20,987 nucleotides of DNA. It comes from Geobacter sp. UBA1603 (GTDB lineage Bacteria; Desulfobacterota; Desulfuromonadia; Geobacterales; Pseudopelobacteraceae). Where the stretch lies: contig DCNF01000086.1 in assembly GCA_002322035.1 (NCBI GenBank), positions 28,481-49,467 on the forward strand, given 5' to 3'. Of the stretch, positions 1-6,650 are shown piece by piece; within the stretch, counting starts at the first letter, position 1, and each line of letters begins with the position of its first letter. Made by a program: the position numbers and the translations under genes. The notes beneath the pieces were generated by a model. The model made no database searches. It saw only the letters and a program-made list of their open reading frames with translations, and was not told the DNA's origin.

Positions 1-30
1 AGAAGCTTACGCCAGTGACTCCTTGATCAT

Positions 31-1002
31 TTATTTGAGCAGTCGACGATACTCACTGATGCCGGTTGAGGTAACCCAATGCCCGGAAGCCTTACCGACC
101 TGACTCCCCCCCCAGAACAGCAGCACCACCAGCAGGGCAAACAGAAACCCGGAGAGTGCATATCTGCCGGCAAACTTCATCGAAAGCGCCTCATTGAACC
201 TGCAATGGCTGACACAACGCCAACATCCGATACATTCCGGAGATGTCACACGCTTTACGTGCATGACATCGATGGAGGTCGGGCAGACCTGGCTGCAGAC
301 GCCACACGACACACAACGGCCGGTATCACGCGTAACGTGGACCGGCGACAGCAGTGCCGCCAGACCAAGCAGGGCGCCGTACGGGCAAAGATAGCGGCAG
401 AACGGGTTGCGCACTACCAGGGAGATGGCCAGCAGCACCATCAAAAAGAGTAATGTCCCTGGGGAGATCTGCAGGAAAAAATCAAGAAGGCGGATATCAG
501 CCAGCTTGTGATAATCCGAGTTGATAAATGCCAGTAATGCCCCGTCAGGCATGGCAATGCAGATTGACCAGACAAAAAAAATCAGAAAAAGATATTTTAC
601 ACCGCGCAGCACGGCGTCAAGCCAGCGGGGAAGGCGCAGGTTCCGCTTCATAATGCGGAACCCGGCTTTCCAGGACCACTCTGAAAGCGCGGCGACCGGG
701 CAGATCCATGAGCAGAAACAGCGGCGCAGGAGTAGAGAGAGCGCCAAGACCGTCAGCAGGATGACGACAGCAGCAGGGTGGACCGCCGTAAATCCATAGC
801 CTTTCAGCCATGAGGTCAATCCGAGAAGCCCGGAAATCGGCAAGAAGCCTTCGATCCCGGCCGGCCGGTCTGCAATTGTGACACTGCCCCCGCTGCGCAG
901 GCTGTCGACAAACAGATAAAAACGCATCCCCAGCCATACCATGAAACCCAGGAAAGAGACCTGAATCAGGAGCCGCAATGGCTGTACATAGCGGGCAGGC
1001 AT
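31..1002 (-). CDS. NapH-like membrane 4Fe-4S ferredoxin
   Basis: This is a polytopic membrane iron-sulfur protein, probably an electron-transfer subunit passing electrons between the quinone pool or cytoplasm and a periplasmic partner. From the ATG at 1002 it has 323 residues. A first TM segment lies near residues 10-35. Two membrane-embedded short motifs follow, CFCSWICP (Cys95, 97, 101) and CRYLCPYG (Cys202, 206), as in the Fer4_5 domain of NapH/YccM/CcoG relatives. Then come two classical 4Fe-4S ligand sets, CVSCGVCSQVCP (Cys230-240) and CIGCWRCVSHC (Cys257-267), and a final C-terminal TM. It is the last gene of the minus-strand group and follows degP directly. An in-frame TTG at 1014 would overlap the degP stop by 4 bp and has a weak AAGG upstream; ATG at 1002 is the simpler choice. 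The partner protein is not in the window, so the substrate is unknown. Confidence 0.85.
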   Translation of the reverse strand: MPARYVQPLRLLIQVSFLGFMVWLGMRFYLFVDSLRSGGSVTIADRPAGIEGFLPISGLLGLTSWLKGYGFTAVHPAAVVILLTVLALSLLLRRCFCSWICPVAALSEWSWKAGFRIMKRNLRLPRWLDAVLRGVKYLFLIFFVWSICIAMPDGALLAFINSDYHKLADIRLLDFFLQISPGTLLFLMVLLAISLVVRNPFCRYLCPYGALLGLAALLSPVHVTRDTGRCVSCGVCSQVCPTSIDVMHVKRVTSPECIGCWRCVSHCRFNEALSMKFAGRYALSGFLFALLVVLLFWGGSQVGKASGHWVTSTGISEYRRLLK

Positions 1003-1010
1003 CCGGCCGA

Positions 1011-2417
1011 TCAATCAGCCTTGACAGCCACGTAATGAACGCTGCCGTCGGCACGGCGCAAGAGCAGCCTGACCACGTCGCCTTTTTTGATCCGCGCCGC
1101 AAGAGCCGCAAATGCTTCCATGGTTTCAGGGCGCTGGCCGTTAATTTCAATGATCAGCGTACCTGGAGCAATACCGGCGTCATCGGCCGGCGTCCCCGGT
1201 TTTACCTCGGTGATAACCAGCCCTTTCCCGTCACGAAGGTTGAGACGGCCGGCCAGTTCCCTGTTCAGTTCCTGGACCGTAATGCCAAGCCTTTCCGTCT
1301 CGCTGCCGGAAGCACCCCCCTCACCCTCGCCATCCTTGAGTTTGCCAACCGTCAGCGTCACATCCTGTTTCTTGCCATCGCGGACTATCGTCAGCTTTAC
1401 CTTCTTGTCAATCGGCGTTGCCGCCACATAACGGGGCAGTTCGTTTCCATCGTTGATCGGGCGGCCATCGTACTCCACGATCACATCGCCGGCTTTCAGA
1501 CCAGCCTTTTCAGCCGGTGTGTCTTTCTCAACACTGGCAATCAGAGCACCCTTTTCAGAATCGAGCCCGAATGACCTTGCAAGATCTGCGGTCAACGGCT
1601 GAAAACGGACTCCAAGGTAGCCGCGGGTAACTTTGCCCTTCTCTTTCAGCTGGCTGACAACACTCTTGGCCATATTCACCGGAATGGCAAATCCGATCCC
1701 CTGCCCCCCGGCAATGATCGCCGTGTTGATCCCGATTACTTTCCCCCCGGCATTGAAGAGCGGGCCTCCTGAATTGCCCGGATTGATCGAGGCATCGGTC
1801 TGGATAAAGTCGTCATAGGGGCCGCTGCCGATCACACGTCCCTTGGCGCTGACGATGCCGGCGGTAACCGTCTGGGCCAGGCCAAAGGGGTTGCCGATCG
1901 CCATGACCCACTCACCGACCTCCAGGCTGTCACTGTCCCCCAACTCCGCCACCGGCAGTTTTTCCTTGTCACTGATCCTAATCAGAGCCAGATCAAGCTT
2001 TTCATCAAGCCCCTTGATCTCCCCTTTCAGCTCCCGGCCATCCGAGAGTTTTACCATCACCTCATCGGCACCGTTGACCACATGGTTGTTTGTCAGGATA
2101 TAACCGTCACTGCTGATGATGAAGCCGGTCCCCAGACTCTGTTCACGCCTCGGGCGCTGTTGGGGCGACTCACCAAAAAAGCGGCCGAAAAAATCATCAA
2201 AAAAATCATCGCCAAACGGGTTCTGGGGCCTTCGGATACGCTGCTTGGGCTTAACGTTTTTGGCGGTTCTGATATTGACCACCGTCGGCTTGAGACGTTT
2301 TGACAACTCGACGAAGTCCGGGGCTACGGTACGGGCTGAAGAGATTCCCGGGAGCGCCACGGCACACGCGATCACGGCAACAAAAAGACGTGCTGATGAC
2401 ATGAAGGATACTGGCAT
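1011..2417 (-). CDS. degP: DegP/HtrA periplasmic serine protease with two PDZ domains
   Basis: This is an envelope protease/chaperone that degrades misfolded periplasmic proteins. From the ATG at 2417 it has 468 residues. Residues 1-28 form a signal peptide with a likely cleavage after SSA. The trypsin-like domain carries the triad His112 (TNNHVV), Asp142 (LDLALI) and Ser216 (GNSGGP). A Phe/Asp-rich, Q-rich loop (about residues 68-90) precedes it, as in the regulatory LA loop of DegP. PDZ1 (GYLGVRF to about 350) and PDZ2 (LGITVQEL to the end) complete the family architecture. The start is chosen because AGGGAGGT sits 5 nt upstream of 2417; a longer in-frame ATG at 2438 lacks such a site and would precede the signal peptide with seven odd residues. 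It lies downstream of a response regulator and upstream of a membrane ferredoxin. Its leader contains a strong hairpin. Confidence 0.95.
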   Translation of the reverse strand: MPVSFMSSARLFVAVIACAVALPGISSARTVAPDFVELSKRLKPTVVNIRTAKNVKPKQRIRRPQNPFGDDFFDDFFGRFFGESPQQRPRREQSLGTGFIISSDGYILTNNHVVNGADEVMVKLSDGRELKGEIKGLDEKLDLALIRISDKEKLPVAELGDSDSLEVGEWVMAIGNPFGLAQTVTAGIVSAKGRVIGSGPYDDFIQTDASINPGNSGGPLFNAGGKVIGINTAIIAGGQGIGFAIPVNMAKSVVSQLKEKGKVTRGYLGVRFQPLTADLARSFGLDSEKGALIASVEKDTPAEKAGLKAGDVIVEYDGRPINDGNELPRYVAATPIDKKVKLTIVRDGKKQDVTLTVGKLKDGEGEGGASGSETERLGITVQELNRELAGRLNLRDGKGLVITEVKPGTPADDAGIAPGTLIIEINGQRPETMEAFAALAARIKKGDVVRLLLRRADGSVHYVAVKAD

Positions 2418-2422
2418 TTCCG

Positions 2423-2430
2423 ACCTCCCT
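2423..2430 (-). promoter_or_regulatory. degP ribosome binding site
   Basis: On the minus strand this reads AGGGAGGT and ends 5 nt before the ATG at 2417. It is the strongest Shine-Dalgarno match in the area and decides the start codon against the ATG at 2438. Confidence 0.75.
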
Positions 2431-2462
2431 GATTGCATATGGCTTCACTACCTGAACAGCAA

Positions 2463-2497
2463 GGGGCGGGTCGCAGCACATATCACGACACCGCCCC
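2463..2497 (-). other. Strong hairpin in the degP leader
   Basis: The arms at 2463-2473 (GGGGCGGGTCG) and 2486-2497 (CGACACCGCCCC) pair over 11 bp with a single bulged A at 2490 and a 12-nt loop. It lies between the response-regulator stop (2558) and degP, about 45-80 nt before the degP start. Neither side has a clear T run (TTGCTGTT follows on the minus strand), so it does not look like an ordinary intrinsic terminator. It could be a processing or attenuation structure, or a stabilising leader element; that role is inference. Confidence 0.55.
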
Positions 2498-2507
2498 TCG
2501 GCAGGTT

Positions 2508-2542
2508 ATTATGAAAATAATGCAGCCTGAAGCAAAAATCAA
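2508..2542 (-). promoter_or_regulatory. Possible degP promoter
   Basis: On the minus strand TTGATT (2542-2537) is followed after 17 nt by TATTTT (2519-2514), four of six matches each. An overlapping alternative -10, CATAAT (2513-2508), matches five of six and lies 16 nt after TTGCTT. Both would place the start of transcription just upstream of the leader hairpin. This is pattern matching only. Confidence 0.3.
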
Positions 2543-2557
2543 CCCCTCGCCCGGCTG

Positions 2558-3229
2558 CTACCCTTCTTTGAGAACATACCCCTGGCCACGCACCGTATGG
2601 ATAAGGCGTACAGCCTGGTCCTTGTCGATCTTTTTACGCAGGTAATTGATATAGACATCAATGATATTGGTAAAACTGTCAAAAGAGTAATCCCATACAT
2701 GCTCGGCAATCATGGAGCGTGAAAGAACCTTGTTCGGATTGCGCATCATATATTCGAGCAGACCATACTCCTTTGAGGTTAACTCAATTTCGCGACCAGC
2801 ACGCCATACCTTGTGGGTAACCGGGTCGAGGCGCAGATCGGCAAAATGAACCTCGGCTCCACGATCCTGCTCACCACGGCGCAAAAGCGCCCGGACACGC
2901 GCCGTCAACTCTGCGAACGCGAACGGCTTGGTCAGATAATCATCCGAACCGGCATCCAGGCCCGAAACTATGTCATCGGTAGCATCCTTGGCCGTCAGCA
3001 TCAGAACCGGAACGCGGTGGCCGGCTTCCCGCAATTCCCTGACGACGGTCAGGCCATCTTTCTTCGGCAGCATCAGGTCGAGAATAATCAGGCTGAATGC
3101 TCCGTCGAGCGCTTTTTTCAGGCCATCGGAACCGTCATGGGAAACCGCGACCGCATACCCGTCCTCTTCCAGTCCGCGTCGTATAAAGCTGGCTACTTTC
3201 TTCTCATCTTCAATCACCAGAATGTTCAT
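2558..3229 (-). CDS. OmpR/PhoB-family response regulator, kinase not adjacent
   Basis: This is a two-component DNA-binding response regulator of 223 residues. The receiver domain (about 1-115) shows the acidic pocket IEDE (residues 6-9), phosphoacceptor Asp51 in LDLMLPKKDG and the conserved Lys101 in TKPF. The C-terminal winged helix (about 125-223) has the family pattern ELTSKEYGLLEYM, VLSRSMIAEHVW and IDVYINYLRKKID. It resembles the CusR/CopR/QseB branch. The start at 3229 is preferred because AAGGAG (3244-3239) directly abuts the upstream ATG at 3238 but is 9 nt from the ATG at 3229, which opens with the usual MNILVIEDE. No histidine kinase is next to it; ppsR is upstream and degP downstream on the same strand. 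Control of the downstream degP is plausible but only inferred. Confidence 0.93.
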   Translation of the reverse strand: MNILVIEDEKKVASFIRRGLEEDGYAVAVSHDGSDGLKKALDGAFSLIILDLMLPKKDGLTVVRELREAGHRVPVLMLTAKDATDDIVSGLDAGSDDYLTKPFAFAELTARVRALLRRGEQDRGAEVHFADLRLDPVTHKVWRAGREIELTSKEYGLLEYMMRNPNKVLSRSMIAEHVWDYSFDSFTNIIDVYINYLRKKIDKDQAVRLIHTVRGQGYVLKEG

Positions 3230-3279
3230 CGCTGTCATCTCCTTTTCGTTGAAATGTGCATCGTGCGTCTAAATTCAGA

Positions 3280-4098
3280 TCAGGGATTCATCGGCGGCTG
3301 CAGCGCCGTCATACGCCGCATGATTTCGGAGGAGACCTCCTCGACCGACTTATTGGTAACATCGATAACCATCCACTCGGGATGCTGGCGGTACAGTTGC
3401 CGGCACGAGGCAATCTCATCCTCCACCTGCTGATAGTCGGCATAGCTCCCCCGGGAGCTCTGGCGCATGTTCAATAGCCGCGAAGTCCTGATTTCGACCA
3501 GCCGGCGCGGATCAATGATCAGGCCAACGATCCGGTCCTGGTCGATCTGAAACAGCTCTTCGGGAGGCTCAATACCTTTGACCAGTGGCACATTGGCAAC
3601 CTTGTACCCCTTATGGGCAAGGTACATCGACAGCGGGGTTTTGGATGAACGCGAGACTCCGACCAGCACCAGATCGGCCTTGTGCAGATAACGGGTTTCC
3701 TGGCCGTCATCATGCTTTACGGTGAAATCAACCGCCGCGATCCGCTTGTGGTAATCCGTGTCAATCCGGTGGAGCAGCCCCGGCTTCTCCTTGGACGGGG
3801 CGCCGAGGTAGCGTGACAGGTTGTAGATCAGAGAGCTGAGCAGATCGATCGCGATCAGGCCATGTTCCTCAACCAGCCGCTCCACCGACTCTGCCAGATG
3901 CGGATCGACCAGCGTGTAGACGATCATTCCCGGCTCGTGAACCACAACCTCGATGGCCTGCTGAATGTCGGCCTGATTCCTGATCTGGCACAAACGCTGA
4001 ACCCGGACACTCTCGTCATAAAACTGGGAAAGAGCGGCCTTGATGACCCGTTCAGCCGTTTCACCGGTTGAGTCCGACAGGACATAAATTGTTTTCAT
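3280..4098 (-). CDS. ppsR: PEP synthase / PPDK regulatory protein (DUF299)
   Basis: This is a bifunctional ADP-dependent kinase and Pi-dependent pyrophosphorylase that switches phosphoenolpyruvate synthase or pyruvate phosphate dikinase off and on by threonine phosphorylation, at the pyruvate/PEP node. The 272-residue length is typical. The N-terminus IYVLSDSTGETAE and the P-loop GVSRSSKTPLS (residues 147-157) are family signatures, followed by the typical LVKGIEPPEELF and IDPRRL stretches. The start ATG at 4098 gives the canonical N-terminus; no strong SD is visible. It heads the minus-strand group and diverges from prmA. Neither ppsA nor ppdK is in the window, so which of the two enzymes it controls cannot be told from here. 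Confidence 0.93.
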   Translation of the reverse strand: MKTIYVLSDSTGETAERVIKAALSQFYDESVRVQRLCQIRNQADIQQAIEVVVHEPGMIVYTLVDPHLAESVERLVEEHGLIAIDLLSSLIYNLSRYLGAPSKEKPGLLHRIDTDYHKRIAAVDFTVKHDDGQETRYLHKADLVLVGVSRSSKTPLSMYLAHKGYKVANVPLVKGIEPPEELFQIDQDRIVGLIIDPRRLVEIRTSRLLNMRQSSRGSYADYQQVEDEIASCRQLYRQHPEWMVIDVTNKSVEEVSSEIMRRMTALQPPMNP

Positions 4099-4157
4099 GG
4101 GGACCGAGCCTGCCCTGGATAGTCAACGATAATCTTATAATATTCAATTTCTAATTA

Positions 4158-4186
4158 AAGCTACGGTCGAGGGCGCTATTTGTCAA
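4158..4186 (-). promoter_or_regulatory. Possible ppsR promoter
   Basis: On the minus strand a perfect TTGACA (4186-4181) is followed after 17 nt by TAGCTT (4163-4158, three of six matches). A very AT-rich stretch (4130-4160, including TATTATAAG on the minus strand) lies just downstream. The gap between ppsR and prmA (4099-4280) holds no gene. I see no convincing prmA promoter on the plus strand. Confidence 0.4.
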
Positions 4187-4280
4187 GTTTTTTGTTGGAT
4201 GCATGTTCCATTTTTGTTGCCATTTCAAAGCCATTGCACTACCTTTCTCCAACACTCACACGATCAGGACAGCCCTCTCT

Positions 4281-5210
4281 ATGCCCGACTCATGGATCGA
4301 AATCAGTTGCGATGTGCCTGCCGAAGCGGCCGATATCGTGGCTGACTTCCTGGCGACCCTTTCAGGAAACGGCGTCTGCACTGAAAATATAGCCGTTGAC
4401 GCGTTTTCTCCTGATGAGATCGTCCACTCCGCCACCGTTTCCATCAAAGCTTATTTCACGCCAGACCTGCGTCTGGAGCAGATAACAGGCCGCATCAGGA
4501 CCTTCCTGGATGAACTCGGCCGGCAGAGCGGCCTGCACTATCCAGATCCGGCCGTTTCAAGCGTCGGTACCCAGGACTGGAGCACAAGCTGGAAAGAACA
4601 TTTCAAACCGCTGCAGATTGGAAAGCGGCTACTGATCCTGCCCACATGGGAAATACTGCCGGACAATCCGGTCGATGTGGTGCTGCGTCTGGACCCCGGC
4701 ATGGCTTTCGGCACCGGAGGGCATGAAACAACGCGGCTTTGCCTGGAACTCATGGAGCGGATCATTGAAGAGCATAATTGCCAGAAGCCTCCCTCTGTGC
4801 TTGACCTGGGAACCGGATCAGGAATTCTGGCCATGGCGGCGGCACGGCTGGGGGCATGTCCGGTGACCGCTGTTGATATCGATCCGCTGGCGATCGATGT
4901 CGCCCGGGAAAACATCAGTATCAACGGACTCAGTGAACGTGTGAACTGTTCAACTACTCCGCTGGAATCCCTTGAAGGCCGCTTCGACATCATTCTGGCT
5001 AACATACTGGCCGAAGAGCTGGTCCGCCTCTCCCCTCTGCTTGACCAACGCCTGTCTGCCGGTGGCGACCTGATCCTCTCCGGAATCCTGGCCGAAAAGG
5101 AATCACTGGTCCGGGACGGTTTCGCCCGGAAGACCGGCATGACGTTCTGTGAAACCGTCCGCCAGGGAGAGTGGCTGGCACTGCACTACCGAAACGGTGA
5201 CAGACCATGA
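4281..5210 (+). CDS. prmA: Ribosomal protein L11 methyltransferase
   Basis: This is a SAM-dependent enzyme that trimethylates amino groups of ribosomal protein L11. From the ATG at 4281 it has 309 residues, near the usual 290-310. The N-terminal substrate-recognition domain (about 1-95) is followed by the class I methyltransferase fold. FGTGGHETT (143-151), motif I VLDLGTGSGIL (173-183), AVDIDPLA and NILAEELV are all typical of PrmA. The reading frame stays open upstream to 4203, but MPDSWIEIS is the family-like N-terminus, preceded by an AGGA about 11 nt away. It overlaps rsmE by ATGA, an arrangement seen in many bacteria, so the two are probably translationally coupled. Confidence 0.95.
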   Translation: MPDSWIEISCDVPAEAADIVADFLATLSGNGVCTENIAVDAFSPDEIVHSATVSIKAYFTPDLRLEQITGRIRTFLDELGRQSGLHYPDPAVSSVGTQDWSTSWKEHFKPLQIGKRLLILPTWEILPDNPVDVVLRLDPGMAFGTGGHETTRLCLELMERIIEEHNCQKPPSVLDLGTGSGILAMAAARLGACPVTAVDIDPLAIDVARENISINGLSERVNCSTTPLESLEGRFDIILANILAEELVRLSPLLDQRLSAGGDLILSGILAEKESLVRDGFARKTGMTFCETVRQGEWLALHYRNGDRP

Positions 5211-5953
5211 GCGGCCGTCGCTTCATGATCAGCTCCCGCAGTATCCGCAACGGCTATGCCTCATTCGACGGTGATCTGCACAACCACATCGTCCGGGTTT
5301 TGCGGCTCGGCACCGGAGATGCCGTTACCCTGGTTGACGAACGGGGCGATGAGCATGAGGGGGTGATCGATCAGGTCACCCGGGACTGGGTGGCAGTCAA
5401 AATCACCAGCAAGGTCGAAGCCCCCGGTCTGGCAGGCAAGGGGCCACGCATCACCCTCTGCCAGGCACTGCCCAAGGGAGATAAAATTGATCTGATCCTT
5501 CAAAAAGGGACAGAACTCGGCATCTGGGACTTCTGGATCTTCGGTGGAAGGCGTTCGGTAGCCCGCGTGCATGATGACCAGAGGGACGCCAAGCTCGAAC
5601 GCTGGAACCGGATCACATCGGAAGCGGCACGGCAATGCGGGAGGCGGACGATACCGCAGGTTTCCTGGTACGCATCGGCGGTTGAAGTGGCCGACAGCGC
5701 CACCCAGGAACTGCGCCTGCTGCTCTGGGAAGGCGAGAAGGACCGCAGCCTCCGCTCCCTGCTGGGCCATGCCGGAACCCCGTCGTCAGCGATTGTCGCC
5801 ATCGGTCCCGAAGGAGGATTCGACCCGCTTGAAGTCCGCCACTTCGCTCAACACGGGTTTCAGACAGTGCTGCTCGGCAACCGCATCCTGAGGACCGAAA
5901 CCGCTGCGCTTGCTATTGCTACAATTTTGCAGTATGTTTGGGAAGATATGTGA
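5207..5953 (+). CDS. rsmE: 16S rRNA m3U1498 methyltransferase
   Basis: This SPOUT-family (trefoil-knot) enzyme makes N3-methyluridine at position 1498 of 16S rRNA in the 30S subunit. It is 248 residues, the usual length. The N-terminal PUA-like part contains HIVRVLRLGTGD. The knot part contains LPKGDKIDLILQKGTELG, SEAARQCGRR, IGPEGGF and LGNRILRTETAA, all diagnostic. The start ATG overlaps the prmA stop codon by 4 bp. The next gene begins 20 nt after its stop. Confidence 0.95.
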   Translation: MSGRRFMISSRSIRNGYASFDGDLHNHIVRVLRLGTGDAVTLVDERGDEHEGVIDQVTRDWVAVKITSKVEAPGLAGKGPRITLCQALPKGDKIDLILQKGTELGIWDFWIFGGRRSVARVHDDQRDAKLERWNRITSEAARQCGRRTIPQVSWYASAVEVADSATQELRLLLWEGEKDRSLRSLLGHAGTPSSAIVAIGPEGGFDPLEVRHFAQHGFQTVLLGNRILRTETAALAIATILQYVWEDM

Positions 5954-5972
5954 GTTTTCGAAGGAGCTGCCG

Positions 5973-6557
5973 ATGAAATGCCCCAAATGCGGATACAACA
6001 GCTTTGAGTACAACGACTCCTGCAGCAAATGCTCCAATGACCTGGCCGGCTACAAACAGACCTACGGTCTGACCTCTTTGATTCTGCCACCCCAGGTCCG
6101 GTCAGGCATGGCTGAATCACTCAAAGCCCGCCTGTTTACCGATGAACCTGCTCCGGAGACGACCGAAGCGGCCCACGACATATTCTCCTTCGACCTGCCC
6201 GATGATGAACTGGCAGCGGCGGCCGGCGGCGGAACGGCCTTTAACGACGATCCCTTCAATTTCGACGACAGCCCTGCCCCTGCTCCTGCACCCCAGTTCG
6301 GCGAATTTTCCTTCGATGACGAAGCATCAAAGCCTGCCGCAGCAGGTGACGATGATGCCTTTGCCAGCCTGCTTGAGCAGACCCCGGCCGGCGGGCCGGC
6401 ACCCGCCCCTGCTTCACCGGCACCCGGCAACTCTCCAGGCGAATTCGACCTGGAAAACTTCTCCTGGGACGATACTCCAGCCGCTACAGCGGGACCAGGA
6501 GCAACGGAAGACGACACCTTCGACAGCCTGTTCGGTGACGACAACACCACGAAATAA
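5973..6557 (+). CDS. Zinc-ribbon protein with acidic FxFDD repeats, unknown function
   Basis: I do not recognise a named family. The 194-residue product opens with a compact zinc ribbon, CPKC (Cys3, Cys6) and CSKC (Cys17, Cys20), followed by a short conserved-looking segment to about residue 55 (SLILPPQVRSGMAESLKARL). The rest is low-complexity, rich in Ala, Pro, Gly and Asp. A short aromatic-acidic motif recurs in it: FSFD (71-74), FNFDD (95-99), FSFDD (112-116) and FSWDD (163-167), with related DAFASL (128-133) and DTFDSLF (181-187). No signal peptide or TM is visible, so it is probably cytoplasmic and largely disordered. The start is set by AAGGAG 6 nt before ATG 5973. It sits between rsmE and mutL in the same direction; this placement gives no direct clue to function. 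Confidence 0.8.
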   Translation: MKCPKCGYNSFEYNDSCSKCSNDLAGYKQTYGLTSLILPPQVRSGMAESLKARLFTDEPAPETTEAAHDIFSFDLPDDELAAAAGGGTAFNDDPFNFDDSPAPAPAPQFGEFSFDDEASKPAAAGDDDAFASLLEQTPAGGPAPAPASPAPGNSPGEFDLENFSWDDTPAATAGPGATEDDTFDSLFGDDNTTK

Positions 6558-6576
6558 CCCCTACCAACAAGAAACC

Positions 6577-6626
6577 GCGTCAAGACCCGTTTTCTTCGAG
6601 ACACTGCAGAAAGCGGGTCTTGACGT
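6577..6626 (+). other. Long perfect hairpin before mutL
   Basis: The arms 6578-6589 (CGTCAAGACCCG) and 6614-6625 are perfect 12-bp inverted copies. Pairing continues inward through TTTTC (6590-6594) with GAAAG (6609-6613), including one G-T wobble, for about 17 bp around a 14-nt loop. An outer G-T pair (6577/6626) is also possible. It fills most of the gap between the zinc-ribbon gene stop (6557) and the mutL start (6651). No T run follows on the plus strand; on the minus strand the sequence after it is only mildly T-rich. It may be a transcript-processing or attenuation structure, or a dispersed repeat copy. Confidence 0.65.
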
Positions 6627-6650
6627 TGCAGTCCGTTCAGCGGAGTTCCT

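Noticed and set aside
7..30. AAGGAG and a short open frame on the minus strand at the left edge, after the ferredoxin gene
   Set aside because: There is no start codon at suitable spacing inside the window, so it may belong to a gene beyond the edge but cannot be supported here.
4203..4280. In-frame upstream extension of prmA
   Set aside because: The extra residues are Cys/His/Phe-rich and unlike PrmA N-termini; MPDSWIEIS at 4281 fits the family.
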